A DNA stretch of 64,000 nucleotides from Pseudomonadota bacterium (lineage in GTDB: Bacteria; Pseudomonadota; Alphaproteobacteria; Caulobacterales; Caulobacteraceae): contig JAFECT010000009.1 in assembly GCA_018241995.1 (NCBI GenBank), positions 350,113 through 414,112 on the forward strand, written 5' to 3'. Of the stretch, positions 50,407-59,006 are shown piece after piece. A program made the translations under genes and the position numbers. Below the pieces are notes generated by a model. That model saw only the letters and a program-made list of their open reading frames with translations, did not search any database and was not told the origin of the DNA. Position 1 is the stretch's first letter. Every line of letters begins with the position of its first letter.

Positions 50407-52872
50407 CTACGCGCGAATATAAATTCGCTGATTTCCGAATTTTTCGGTCACACGCGGGGTGCGCTTAATCCAGCCGTCGACCTTTCCCATCGCCCGGCCA
50501 AGTAGCTGGGCATCGGTCGCACGGTACGCGCTTCGATCGCGTCCGAGGCAATCGACCCAAATCTCTAGGAGGCACGTTTCGGCCCTCAGATGGCCCCCGC
50601 CAACTAGGTCGTCCTCGTCCGGATCGTCGAAGCCGACGAGGGGAAGATCGAGCCATCGGGAAATTTGCCCGGCGAGTGCATCCTCGGCGGTCTCAACGCG
50701 ACGGTCCTCCTGCACCTGAAGCGCCTCTTCGCGGGCCTTCTCATCCGTGAGGTAGAGAGGCAGGGTCCCGGTCCGCTGAACCTCGCGCATGCCGCGGTAC
50801 ACATGGACGGCTTCGGCCCAAAGTTGGTCCACCTCGGCGCTCAGCCTGGCAGTGTCGATTTCATCAACCTCACACCGAACGGGCCAAAAGCGCCGGCCCC
50901 CGGTGTCGTCGCGCAGGTACTCGTCGTCATTGGTCGAGCCGATGAAGATGCACTGCCGCGGGAAGACGCTCGCACGCCGTGCGTAGGCGAGCCGAGCCTT
51001 GTCGTGAGTGCGTGAGATGAAGGCCTTGATCTGGCGCACGTCTGATCGGCTGAAGCCAGACAGCTCCGGAATTTCAAGGATGAGCGCGCCGTGCATGAGC
51101 TCGATCATTTGGCGCGGGTCGTGGAAGTCGCCTTCAAGCTCGGCGAACCAATGTCGTGCGAGGATGCTGATAAACGTCGATTTTCGCTTGCCCTGAAGGC
51201 CCTCCAGGATCGGGGCGAAGTCGAACTTGTGGCCGGGCTCAAACACCCTCGCCACGGCGCCGACCAGAGTCAGGCGTGCGACACTGCGAATGTAGGCGGT
51301 GTCTCGGGCGCCCAGGAAGCGCACGAACAGGGACTCCAATCTTGGAACGCGATCCCATTCCAAGGTCTCAAGCCATTCGCGCACCGGGTGGAACTGCTGT
51401 TCGCGTGCGACCAAATCGGTCGCGGCGCTAAGATCCCGGTCAGTCACTTTCAGGCCATACCCGCCCTGGCGCACGGCCGTCTCCAGCATCGCGCGGATCG
51501 CGTTGTCTTTCTCGTCCGTCCACAGATCGCCATTGATCGGATCAAGAATGGACCACATGGGACCGGCCAATTGTCGGACACCTTTGGGAGATGGCCGGCG
51601 AACCTCCAGTCGACCTGGCTCGCCACGCTGCACCACCTCACCCGTGAACAGGTTCAGGCGTGCCAACCCGCGCGTTCGTGGATCGTGGCGAATGATAAGC
51701 TCGAGGTTCGCGAGCGTTGGTTTGATGGCCCCCTGTTCGGTCAGGTCGAGCCTCGAACGCCAGTTGAGGTTCGGATCGCTCGCCCCGTTGCCGATGGCCT
51801 CGATTTCGTCGACCCCACCGATGGCGCAGGATGGCACGTCGCCGAGCAGATCGTCATCGCCATCCTCGAAGCCTTCGCCGGCATGGTCGTTTTCAAGACG
51901 GGCCAGGGCCGCGGCCTTGACCAGGGTGGCCATGCGCAGCGGGTTCGGCTTCCCGGCGAACGACGCCCAGACTCGTTCCTGGTCCGCGGCGTCGAACTTC
52001 GGGCTGCGCTTGGAGAAGTCGTCCCAGACCTTCAGGCCTTCGGGCCGACCTTCGAACTCGTGGTGCAGGGCCATGCCGACCTGCAGCCAGCCCTCCCGGT
52101 CCTCGCACCAGGCGTCGAACGGGAGGTCGGCTAGGATGTCGTCGATCTCTTCGGGCGACAGGCCCATCGGCTTCTTGCGGACCAGCGCTGAGAGGTCGTC
52201 GTCTTCCTCATCCCGGCCGCGGTCGGCGGTGACGCCCCATTCCTCGACCGTCCCCGCCGACACGACCGGCCCGCAGCCCATCTCGACCAGGTCGAAGTCG
52301 AACTCACGCTCCCAGGCGTAGGGGTTGCCGGTGTCCGGGTGGATCGACGGCGGCAAGACGACCTGCTTGCCCGTGCCGAAGAGCTCGATTTCCCAGGCCC
52401 AATGCCGCTTGCCCTCGGGATCGACGAACTTCTCGGCGGAGTGGGCGAGCTTCTTCGACCGGAACGGGCGATCCGTCAGGAAGTAGACGTGCCGGCTGTC
52501 GCCTCCTGAGCCCGAGCGCACCAGCGGGAAGTTGCGCCAGCCCGGGAGAACGGCGTCCAGGGCGTCGCGGGCCTCATCGGTGAGGTGGACCTGTCGAATA
52601 TCCAGGTCCAGGACGTGCAGGAACAGGCCCGCCACCTTCGACGGCTCGCCCAGGCGCACGCCGACGTTCTGACCACGGCGGTAGGCGCGCGACAGGTCGT
52701 CGAAGGTGGCGACGGGGAGCGTCGACCAATCGTCCTTGAACGGGGCCTTCGACCGTTCCCTCAGAAGGTGAACGGCGAATCCCTGGTCGACGAGATGACG
52801 GACGGACTCGAGCACCCTTCGCGTCGGATCGGGCTGAGTGTCGGCGGGCGAGGAACTATCAAATGGAGCCAT
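50407..52872 (-). CDS. Primase-polymerase / VapE-type superfamily 3 helicase
   Basis: 821 residues. The N-terminal 200 residues resemble a Prim-Pol domain (GVRLGEPSKVAGLFLHVLDLDI with its acidic pair, and SGGDSRHVYF). Residues about 250-330 are a PriCT-2-like region (DDILADLPFDAWCEDREGWLQVGMAL, RVWASF). The C-terminal half is VapE-like: LEWDRVPRLESLFVRFLGA, a P-loop GLQGKRKST (about residue 559; GKRKST instead of GxGKST), Walker B LILEIPELSG, and CIFIGSTNDDEYLRDDTGGRRFWPV. Such proteins replicate satellites and plasmids from an iteron origin. It is the last gene of the minus-strand operon. Confidence 0.88.
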   Translation of the reverse strand: MAPFDSSSPADTQPDPTRRVLESVRHLVDQGFAVHLLRERSKAPFKDDWSTLPVATFDDLSRAYRRGQNVGVRLGEPSKVAGLFLHVLDLDIRQVHLTDEARDALDAVLPGWRNFPLVRSGSGGDSRHVYFLTDRPFRSKKLAHSAEKFVDPEGKRHWAWEIELFGTGKQVVLPPSIHPDTGNPYAWEREFDFDLVEMGCGPVVSAGTVEEWGVTADRGRDEEDDDLSALVRKKPMGLSPEEIDDILADLPFDAWCEDREGWLQVGMALHHEFEGRPEGLKVWDDFSKRSPKFDAADQERVWASFAGKPNPLRMATLVKAAALARLENDHAGEGFEDGDDDLLGDVPSCAIGGVDEIEAIGNGASDPNLNWRSRLDLTEQGAIKPTLANLELIIRHDPRTRGLARLNLFTGEVVQRGEPGRLEVRRPSPKGVRQLAGPMWSILDPINGDLWTDEKDNAIRAMLETAVRQGGYGLKVTDRDLSAATDLVAREQQFHPVREWLETLEWDRVPRLESLFVRFLGARDTAYIRSVARLTLVGAVARVFEPGHKFDFAPILEGLQGKRKSTFISILARHWFAELEGDFHDPRQMIELMHGALILEIPELSGFSRSDVRQIKAFISRTHDKARLAYARRASVFPRQCIFIGSTNDDEYLRDDTGGRRFWPVRCEVDEIDTARLSAEVDQLWAEAVHVYRGMREVQRTGTLPLYLTDEKAREEALQVQEDRRVETAEDALAGQISRWLDLPLVGFDDPDEDDLVGGGHLRAETCLLEIWVDCLGRDRSAYRATDAQLLGRAMGKVDGWIKRTPRVTEKFGNQRIYIRA

Positions 52873-52931
52873 CGATCACCCCCGGAGAAGACCCGCACGA
52901 CATTGACGGCGTCTTTTTGAGGCCGACGAAG

Positions 52932-53279
52932 TTAGGCCTGCGCGGCAGTGGTTGTTCGGCGGAAGAGGCCCAACTCCATGAGGGCGTCTGCTCCCATCAG
53001 AACTTGATGACCCGCGGACGGAAGATCGCACTTGCGGCCGAAGGCAAAGGTGCGAACGGCGCCATCTTCCTCCACGACCACGCCGACTGACGCGCTTTTC
53101 GCCGCCGTCTCACCGATCACGCGGGAAAGTTCGCGAAGGATTCGGGCCTCTCTGCCCGCGAGCCAACCGGCCTCTGTGCCTGTCAGGCCTTCTTTCATTA
53201 GCGCGTGCTTCCGCTCCGTTGCCCACGCTCTCCAGCGCTGCCGCACGTTTGGGTAGTGGTGTGCCCTGCGCCGTCTCAT
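52932..53279 (-). CDS. Hypothetical protein, island operon
   Basis: 115 residues, starting MRRRRAHHYPNVRQRWRAWA at an ATG that overlaps the preceding stop (ATGA). A helical part (ALMKEGLTGTEAGWLAGREARILRELSRVIGE) precedes a beta segment (SVGVVVEEDGAVRTFAFGR). No family recognised. It lies 59 bases before the primase. Confidence 0.6.
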   Translation of the reverse strand: MRRRRAHHYPNVRQRWRAWATERKHALMKEGLTGTEAGWLAGREARILRELSRVIGETAAKSASVGVVVEEDGAVRTFAFGRKCDLPSAGHQVLMGADALMELGLFRRTTTAAQA

Positions 53280-53731
53280 GGTCTGCCCGCCGATGGCCAT
53301 CGCGTGAGGGCAAACGCCTCGCCGTCGACCGAACTCCCGGAAGGAGAGCGCTTCTCCAGGACCAGCGCGGAAAATGCCTCGATCCAGCTTTCCGGAAGCG
53401 TAGGGGCTCCCATTCTGGCTCGCTGCGTATCGCTCAGGGCCGCGGCGCCTGGCCCACTCCACGAGAAGCCCGAGAGGTCCGGCGACTGTTCGACTTTGAC
53501 GAAGAGCCCCGGACGGATTTGGCCGCCCTGCGCCTCCATAGCGAGCAGAGGCGCGAGCGCTTCCACCGGCACGGCGAAGGCGCGGCAATGACCGCCTGAC
53601 CCGCTTGAGCGCGTCAACGACATTTCGGCAGGGCCGGGCAGGCCGACGAGAGCGCCGTACTGCCTTTCCAGCGTGCGGAGCGAAGCGCGGCCGCACTCGC
53701 CGAGTATAGAAATGAAGACGACTTGGGCCAT
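53276..53731 (-). CDS. Hypothetical protein, island operon
   Basis: 151 residues from the ATG at 53731 (MAQVVFISILGECG). The upstream stop overlaps this ATG (TGATG) and its own stop overlaps the next ATG, so translation is coupled on both sides. Contains FAVPVEALAPLLAMEAQGG and LFVKVEQSPDLSGFSW. No family recognised. Confidence 0.6.
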   Translation of the reverse strand: MAQVVFISILGECGRASLRTLERQYGALVGLPGPAEMSLTRSSGSGGHCRAFAVPVEALAPLLAMEAQGGQIRPGLFVKVEQSPDLSGFSWSGPGAAALSDTQRARMGAPTLPESWIEAFSALVLEKRSPSGSSVDGEAFALTRWPSAGRP

Positions 53732-53991
53732 CAGACCAGGTCCTCGTGAACGTCCGGCTGAGCCAGGATTTTCAGGCGCCGAAGCGTCGCGTGGTCCGGT
53801 GCCTGCACCGCGCCGCACGCCACTAGGTCAGCGAGCTCGTCAGGATCGCTGATCGTGAAGATGTCGCCGGGTTGGTGGATTTCGGGATCGGCGACAATGA
53901 TGGCATTGCCCTCACTATCGACGTTGCCAGTCGCTCGCATCCGGCCGTCCGGATTGCGATAGACACAGTGGATGGCCACTACTTCAGCCAT
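53731..53991 (-). CDS. Small hypothetical protein, island operon
   Basis: 86 residues (MAEVVAIHCVYRNPDGRMRA, NAIIVADPEIHQPGDIFTISDPDELADLVACGAV). The pattern of short strands and the PGDIF turn resembles small phage head-tail or regulatory proteins, but I cannot assign it. Overlaps neighbours at both ends. Confidence 0.6.
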   Translation of the reverse strand: MAEVVAIHCVYRNPDGRMRATGNVDSEGNAIIVADPEIHQPGDIFTISDPDELADLVACGAVQAPDHATLRRLKILAQPDVHEDLV

Positions 53992-54643
53992 GGGAGCAGG
54001 CTCCTTCTAGGGTTTCGGTGAGACGGCGAGCCTCGGCGGTAGCGAGTTCCATCGCGGCATCGAGGTTGAAATTGGGCGGGCGAAGACGCGCCGGCAGGCT
54101 CTCAATGAACCGCTTGGCGACCACCTCTCCCGAAAAGAGTTCCGGCACCCCGCTCTCGCGATTGAACTCGAATTTGGTCCCGACCAATTTCGTCTGCACG
54201 AGCTCTAGAGCGATCAGGTCCGCCAGATCGGGCAGCAGGCGCTCGATCGCGTCCCGAATGCGGGTCGCGTGCGCCTGGCGGGCATCGTTGAAGGTTGTGA
54301 GTACCTTGCCAGTGAGGTCGTCCTGCGCCGTGCGGAGTTGTGCGAGAGCGGCTGCGCGACGCTCGGCTAGCAGCGGCGCTGACGCGTTCGCTTCTCCGAG
54401 TCGGGCACGGGCCAGCTGCAGCTTCTTGCGCCTGGCGGCATTCGCGGGCACCGCGTCTTCGCCGTCTAGAAAGCGCCGGGCCGCGTCCCGTTTTTCAGCT
54501 TCGACCAGCCGTTCGATCTGGCGCTCGAGCTCTGCGGCTTCTGCCGCGGTCTCCCTCGCCCTTAGGTCCAGTTGAGAGATCGCTTCGTGTGCTTCAGCCC
54601 TCGCAGCAAGAGCGTCGCGAATATCGGGGGCAACGAGGTCCAT
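53984..54643 (-). CDS. Coiled-coil protein, island operon
   Basis: 219 residues. Residues 10-110 form a long charged coiled coil (AEAAELERQIERLVEAEKRD, ARARLGEANASAPLLAERRAAALAQL). A second helical region (DAIERLLPDLADLIALELVQTK) precedes a short tail. No enzymatic motif. It overlaps the 86-aa gene by eight bases. Function unknown. Confidence 0.65.
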   Translation of the reverse strand: MDLVAPDIRDALAARAEAHEAISQLDLRARETAAEAAELERQIERLVEAEKRDAARRFLDGEDAVPANAARRKKLQLARARLGEANASAPLLAERRAAALAQLRTAQDDLTGKVLTTFNDARQAHATRIRDAIERLLPDLADLIALELVQTKLVGTKFEFNRESGVPELFSGEVVAKRFIESLPARLRPPNFNLDAAMELATAEARRLTETLEGACSHG

Positions 54644-54644
54644 G

Positions 54645-54860
54645 TCAGCGCCTCGCTGCCTGGACTTCGGCGACGCGCGCAGCCATCCACGTTTCCAGGC
54701 TATCAGGCCCGGTGAGTGGATAGAGCACGCGGGAGCCTACCCTAAAGAAGGGCGGCGAGTGCTCGGGATCGTAGATCCGCATCTTGTCCAGTTTGGACTT
54801 CGACAGGCCTGAGAGTTCGGCGACTTTCCGAACGTCTCCCGCTCTTTGCGCGTCAGCCAT
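54645..54860 (-). CDS. Small HTH protein (excisionase-like)
   Basis: 71 residues with a helix-turn-helix-like start (DVRKVAELSGLSKSKLDKMRIYDPEHSPPFFRVGSRVLYPL), the arrangement of winged-helix excisionases and phage-type regulators (HTH followed by a wing VGSRVLYP). Its place between the integrase and replication genes fits an excisionase or early regulator. Confidence 0.65.
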   Translation of the reverse strand: MADAQRAGDVRKVAELSGLSKSKLDKMRIYDPEHSPPFFRVGSRVLYPLTGPDSLETWMAARVAEVQAARR

Positions 54861-54941
54861 TTGCTTTCCTTCGACTCCGTTGGTCGAAGGAACCCTGTGC
54901 GATGCGGCTGTAATTCCATACGTCGGAACGAACGCGCCTGA

Positions 54942-55574
54942 TTACAGCGGACTCGAGGGGGACAGGTTGGGTTCTCTCCGGGTTCGCCTTGCGGCTTCGT
55001 CGCGGCGCCGCTTTTCATCGACTCGTTCGGCGCTCATCGCCAACTCATCAAGCCAACGCAGGTCTTCGACACGCTCCAATACATCGGGAGGAGCGGCGTA
55101 TGTTGCTCCCGCGTCCTTCTGCTTTTGCCGAAAGCGGTTCACGTAAACTCGGGCGGACGAGGCTTGTAAGTTCCAGCCCCACGCCTTCGCGTGTTCGACG
55201 AGTACCTTTGCGAGCTCGGTGTCCGTGCGGCTTGACGGGCCAACCTGACCGTTGACGGGTGCGACAATCGCGGCAACTAGGCTCTCAAGGCCCCATGGGA
55301 TCTCCGAGGGGTTTTCGCCACCGGAATCGCGCCTCTTTAGTTGGAATGCCTGCATCTGCGCGGCAGATCCAAGATGTGCTGCCAGGCCAACTAGATATGT
55401 CGCTCGCAATCCGGTGATGCGGCTGAACGCGTCGAAGCGCCGGTCCAATTGGGCTTCAAACTCTCGGCGCGCTTCGGAACTGCCAATCGGTGGCAATTGG
55501 AGCGGTGAAGCGTTGCGGAGGAAATGCTCAAGCTTGCGCTCTTCCTCTCCGTTAGCGGTGAGCCGCTTAGCCAT
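54942..55574 (-). CDS. Hypothetical protein downstream of integrase
   Basis: 210 residues. Start overlaps the integrase stop by eight bases. Contains SSEARREFEAQLDRRFDAF, a middle part LAKVLVEHAKAWGWNLQASSARVYVNRFRQKQKD and a basic/acidic helical C-terminus. No family recognised. Confidence 0.6.
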   Translation of the reverse strand: MAKRLTANGEEERKLEHFLRNASPLQLPPIGSSEARREFEAQLDRRFDAFSRITGLRATYLVGLAAHLGSAAQMQAFQLKRRDSGGENPSEIPWGLESLVAAIVAPVNGQVGPSSRTDTELAKVLVEHAKAWGWNLQASSARVYVNRFRQKQKDAGATYAAPPDVLERVEDLRWLDELAMSAERVDEKRRRDEAARRTRREPNLSPSSPL

Positions 55575-56847
55575 GGTGACCGTGCTGCCCTGTCAGAGCT
55601 GCTTCAATGGCGCCAGAGATCGCGTTTGATGCGCGCCGGAGGGGATCGGCGTCCAAATGCGCGTAGCGCGTGGTCGTGGTCGCGCTCGAATGTCCGAGCA
55701 GCTGGCCAATGATCGGAAGGCCCAAGCCTGAGCCGGCGCCGACACTTGCAAAGCTATGGCGCAAGTCGTGGATTCGTACCCCCTCCAGCTTTGCGTGCTT
55801 GGTGATCCTCGCCCACGGGCGGTTCAGGTCAGACCGTTGGCGCTGACGCGGCTGACCTTCGCGGTTGAGGCTGGCGATCACATACGGGCCGATCTGTGGC
55901 AGGTCCCGAAGGACGGCGATTGCAGCTGAACCGAGCACAATCGTCTTCTTGCCGGTCTTTGAGTCCGGAAGCAGAAGCAGGCCGCGCGCAAGATCCACAT
56001 GCTCCCAACGCAGTCCCAGAATTTCGCGAAGTCGGGCGCCTGTCAGGAGCAGCAATCTCACAGCAGCGATTGCGAACGGATCGATCCGAACACGACGATT
56101 CTCGGCGCTGGGGGCGTGCTTCAGTTTGCGTTCTGGCCTGGGGTCCCACGGCAGCCCGGCAGTTTCAGCGAGCCGAAGGGCATCACCCAGGCGACCGAAC
56201 TCGTCGACCGAGAGAAAGCGCTCCCGCACGTTCTCCCTGAATGGTTCGATGTTCCGCGTCGGGCTCCTGTGGCTCTCTGGGATTGATCCTGTTGCAATCC
56301 CAAAGCCGTAGGCAGCCCGGAGCATTGAGACCACACGGTTTGCTGTCGTCGGCCGGCGAGCACCGATTTGCCGGTGAAGCTTGGACACTTCGGCGCGCGT
56401 GAGCTCAAGGGCACTCTTCCCGCCGATCGCGGGCTCAATGTGGTTAGCCAGGTAGCCTTCGAAAAGGCGCACCGTGCCCGGTTTGCGCTTCGGGCGAATT
56501 TGCTCGTCAAGGTACGCTTCGACGAGGTCTCGGACATGCGCCGCCGCGCGTCTTTCGGCTCGCGCCGCGGCCGGATCTTCGCCGAGCCGAACTCTCGCCA
56601 GAATGCGCGTTGCCGCGTCTCGCGCTGCATCTGCGCGGAAGCCTTCACAATCCCTGCCGAGCGACATCCGACGCTTCGCGATTTTTCGGCCTCCGTGACC
56701 TGGTCGGTACTCCACAATCCAGGTCTTCACCCCGCTAGGCATGATGCGCAGGCCGAAACCCGGGAGACGATCGTCGTAGTAGATGACCGGTCTCGTCTGG
56801 GCGACGAGCAGTGCCGATGTCTTGCGGTCCAGTCTCGTCGTCGGCAT
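55567..56847 (-). CDS. int: Tyrosine integrase of the island
   Basis: 426 residues; ATG at 56847 preceded by GGAGGGG. The N-terminus (DRLPGFGLRIMPSGVKTWIVEYR) is the P4-type arm-binding domain. The catalytic tetrad plus nucleophile is complete: R272 (GARLREI), H360 and R363 (HDLRH), H386 (LGHSS) and Y395 (RYAHL). It integrates the element into tRNA-Gly. It sits next to attR, transcribed inward, away from the intact tRNA. Longer starts upstream are not needed. Confidence 0.95.
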   Translation of the reverse strand: MPTTRLDRKTSALLVAQTRPVIYYDDRLPGFGLRIMPSGVKTWIVEYRPGHGGRKIAKRRMSLGRDCEGFRADAARDAATRILARVRLGEDPAAARAERRAAAHVRDLVEAYLDEQIRPKRKPGTVRLFEGYLANHIEPAIGGKSALELTRAEVSKLHRQIGARRPTTANRVVSMLRAAYGFGIATGSIPESHRSPTRNIEPFRENVRERFLSVDEFGRLGDALRLAETAGLPWDPRPERKLKHAPSAENRRVRIDPFAIAAVRLLLLTGARLREILGLRWEHVDLARGLLLLPDSKTGKKTIVLGSAAIAVLRDLPQIGPYVIASLNREGQPRQRQRSDLNRPWARITKHAKLEGVRIHDLRHSFASVGAGSGLGLPIIGQLLGHSSATTTTRYAHLDADPLRRASNAISGAIEAALTGQHGHHG

Positions 56848-56857
56848 CGCCCCTCCG

Positions 56858-56877
56858 TGTCGCCACCGTGTCGCCAC
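56858..56877. other. Right arm-type integrase site (candidate)
   Basis: The same 20 bases as at 33321-33340 (TGTCGCCACC then GTGTCGCCAC), same orientation, directly upstream of the integrase start. It could also act as an operator for integrase autoregulation. Confidence 0.6.
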
Positions 56878-57003
56878 CAAACCGCGTGTCACGGTGTTGC
56901 ATTGCGTACGCGCCAGTTGCCCGAAAGGCAATATAGTGAGGAAAAACAGTTGTTAATTGATGCGCCAGGAAACGCTAGGAAACGAGGTGCAAGGGCAATG
57001 GCA

Positions 57004-57052
57004 AGCTTCCCAAGCTGAATGTCGAGGGTTCGATTCCCTCCGGCCGCTCCAG
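57004..57052. other. attR: duplicated 3' end of tRNA-Gly
   Basis: Exact copy of 33205-33253 (tRNA-Gly anticodon arm to CCAG). It lacks the acceptor 5' strand and D-arm, so it is not a gene. It marks the right island border, 75 bases before the chromosomal serine hydrolase. Confidence 0.92.
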
Positions 57053-57127
57053 CCCTTCCCCCAAGGTCCTTCCCACCGACATATCCCTGTCGCAGGATCA
57101 TGGCGCCTTGCCGGTTTGGGGGATTGC

Positions 57128-58264
57128 ATGGCGAATGTTCTGGCCCGTCTGGCGATCGCGATAAGTCTGGCCCTGGCGAGCGCCAACGCGACCGTGGCCG
57201 GCCAGCCCGCGCACGTCTCAGCTGCGCGCGTGCCCGCCTGGACCATCCCGTCCGATGTCGCCATTCGCGCACGCCTCGCCGACATGGTGGATCGCCGTCA
57301 CGTCGCACCGGGGCTGGTGGTGACAATCGTGGGACCGACCGGCAAACGCGTGATCGCCTATGGCCGCATGGGGCCCGAGGATGCGCGTCCGGTCGATGGC
57401 GACACCCTGTTCGAGATCGGCTCGATCACCAAGCTGTTCACCGGCCTGTTGTTGACTGACATGGTCTGGCGGGGCGAGGTGGCGCTGGACGACCCGGCCG
57501 AACGCTACGCCCCTCCCGGCATGATCCTGCCGCGCTATGGTGAGCGGCGCATTACCCTGGCCGACCTCGCAACCCATACCGCGGGCCTGCCTGATTTCCC
57601 GCCGAACCTGACCGGGCAGGGGCGGCTGAACCCCTTCGCCGGCTACGACCAGGCGCGGCTGAACGCCGTCCTGGCCGAGTGGCGGCTTAGCCGTGCGCCG
57701 GGCGCCGGCTACGCCTATTCCAGCGTCGGCGTGGGGTTGTTGGGCGACCTCCTGGCCCGCCGCGCGGACACAGACTACGAGGTCCTGCTGAAGAACCGCA
57801 TCCTCGGGCCGCTCGGCATGGGCGACACCGGCGTGATCCTGGATCAGCGCCTGGCGCGGCGCCTCTCGCCCGGCCACACCGTCTCCTTCGCGCCGGCGCC
57901 GGTCTGGGACATGCCGGTGCTGAAGGGCGCCGCCGGGATGAAGTCCAGCGCGAACGACATAGCGAAGTTCCTGGCGGCGGAGCTCGGTTACAAGCCCTCG
58001 CCCCTGCATGGGCCGATGCAGGCCATGCTCAGGACCAACCGCCCGGCCGATTGGTGGGCCGATCGCCAGGCCATCGGCTGGGTTGTGTCGAAGACCGTGA
58101 TGGGCGAGATCTGGCAGCACGAGGGCATGACCTCCGGCTACCGCTGCTACATCGCCATCGACCCCAACCGCCGGACCGGCATCGTCGTCATGGCCAATGC
58201 CGCCACGCCGGTGACGCTGGATGACTTCGGCGACAGCATCCTGATCGGGACCGTCAGACCCTAG
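57128..58264 (+). CDS. Serine hydrolase (beta-lactamase/class C family), exported
   Basis: 378 residues from ATG at 57128 (GGGGGA upstream). Signal peptide LARLAIAISLALASANATVA. The active-site SITK (SxxK) is in EIGSITKLFTG; the second motif reads YSSVG where most have YxN; the third is HEGMTSGY. These enzymes act as beta-lactamases, DD-peptidases or esterases; the changed YxN motif favours an esterase-like role, but this is inference. Longer reading frames upstream cross attR and are artefacts. Confidence 0.88.
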   Translation: MANVLARLAIAISLALASANATVAGQPAHVSAARVPAWTIPSDVAIRARLADMVDRRHVAPGLVVTIVGPTGKRVIAYGRMGPEDARPVDGDTLFEIGSITKLFTGLLLTDMVWRGEVALDDPAERYAPPGMILPRYGERRITLADLATHTAGLPDFPPNLTGQGRLNPFAGYDQARLNAVLAEWRLSRAPGAGYAYSSVGVGLLGDLLARRADTDYEVLLKNRILGPLGMGDTGVILDQRLARRLSPGHTVSFAPAPVWDMPVLKGAAGMKSSANDIAKFLAAELGYKPSPLHGPMQAMLRTNRPADWWADRQAIGWVVSKTVMGEIWQHEGMTSGYRCYIAIDPNRRTGIVVMANAATPVTLDDFGDSILIGTVRP

Positions 58265-58278
58265 TCCAACGCCCCTCG

Positions 58279-58959
58279 TCAAGCGCGGTCGGAGGACCTG
58301 GAAATGGCGCCGGAGCGAGCCATCAGAGTGAGTCCCGCAAGCAGCCACCATAGCGACTGCACCGCCGCCAGCGATGTCACGGCGGGCGACAGAACGACCG
58401 TGTATATCGAGGTGATCCCGAGCGCCACGAACGCCACGCCAAGCAGGATTGCGAGGTAACCCAGGTAGCGAGGCAAAGCGCGAGAGGTTGCGATCACGAG
58501 GCCGAGAGGCAGGAAGAGCGATGGGGCGGCTATGATGAAGTACAGATGCTGCATCGCATGGCCGAGGTCGGCGCTGATCTGCGCGATATCGGCCGGGGCC
58601 TGGGCCAGCGCCGACAGGTAGATGGTCACCTCCGACAGGCTGACCATCATCAGCACCCCGGCGCCCAGCAGCGTCATCCAGCCGGACAGGCGCTGGGTCG
58701 CGCCGCATACATGCACGACCGCGAGGGCGAACAGGCTGATCAGCCAGGGACCCACCGCCTGAAGCCAGGCGCCCCAGACCACGCCCGGCAGATGCTGCTG
58801 CGCGTAGGCCTGAAGCTGATCGGTTCCGGCGTCGGCGGGCGGGCCGTAGTTGATGGCGAAAGAGGTTCCGATCATCAGCACCCCTGCAATGCCTGCCAGG
58901 CCGCTGAGGACGCAGAATGCGCGCGACGGGCGGCGCGGGGCGGAGAGGGCGTCAGTCAT
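58279..58959 (-). CDS. Membrane protein, 226 aa
   Basis: Start at 58959 with GGAGG upstream. Six hydrophobic segments (VLSGLAGIAGVLMIGTSFAI, WLISLFALAVVHV, WMTLLGAGVLMMVSLSEVTIYL, LYFIIAAPSLFLPLGLVIA, YLAILLGVAFVALGITSIYTV, SLWWLLAGLTLMA). A conserved-looking loop SADLGHAMQHLYF lies between helices. Not recognised as a named family. The TetR gene lies 47 bases upstream and may regulate it. Confidence 0.78.
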   Translation of the reverse strand: MTDALSAPRRPSRAFCVLSGLAGIAGVLMIGTSFAINYGPPADAGTDQLQAYAQQHLPGVVWGAWLQAVGPWLISLFALAVVHVCGATQRLSGWMTLLGAGVLMMVSLSEVTIYLSALAQAPADIAQISADLGHAMQHLYFIIAAPSLFLPLGLVIATSRALPRYLGYLAILLGVAFVALGITSIYTVVLSPAVTSLAAVQSLWWLLAGLTLMARSGAISRSSDRA

Positions 58960-59006
58960 CGGTGCGGCCTCCGAACAAGCTGATGCTTCGTCCGGCACAG
59001 TGAGCG

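Larger units (their letters stand above)
33205..57052. mobile_element. Integrated genomic island at tRNA-Gly (satellite-like)
   Basis: About 23.8 kb between the two 49-bp att copies. It carries a tyrosine integrase next to attR, tandem TGTCGCCACC sites just inside both ends, an AlpA-type regulator near attL, a primase-helicase with an iteron cluster, and varied cargo including several likely defence genes. Base composition is uneven: 35500-37700 is far more AT-rich than the backbone. No capsid, terminase, tail or conjugation genes were seen, so it is more like a P4/PICI-type satellite or other integrative element than a prophage or ICE. Confidence 0.88.

Noticed and set aside
51091-52321. Plus-strand frames of about 340 codons opposite the primase
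   Set aside because: They lack domains and ribosome sites; the primase strand shows Prim-Pol, PriCT-2 and VapE motifs in order.
54018-54575. 185-codon plus-strand frame
   Set aside because: Ser/Arg-rich shadow of the coiled-coil gene on the other strand.
57003-57052. A second tRNA-Gly gene
   Set aside because: Only the anticodon arm to the 3' end is present; no acceptor 5' strand or D-arm precedes it.
33205-57052. Interpretation as a complete prophage or ICE
   Set aside because: No terminase, portal, capsid, tail, relaxase or type IV secretion genes were recognised.
56889-57326. Second frame with GAAGGNRTLDIQLGKL
   Set aside because: Same artefact, arising from the tRNA copy in attR.
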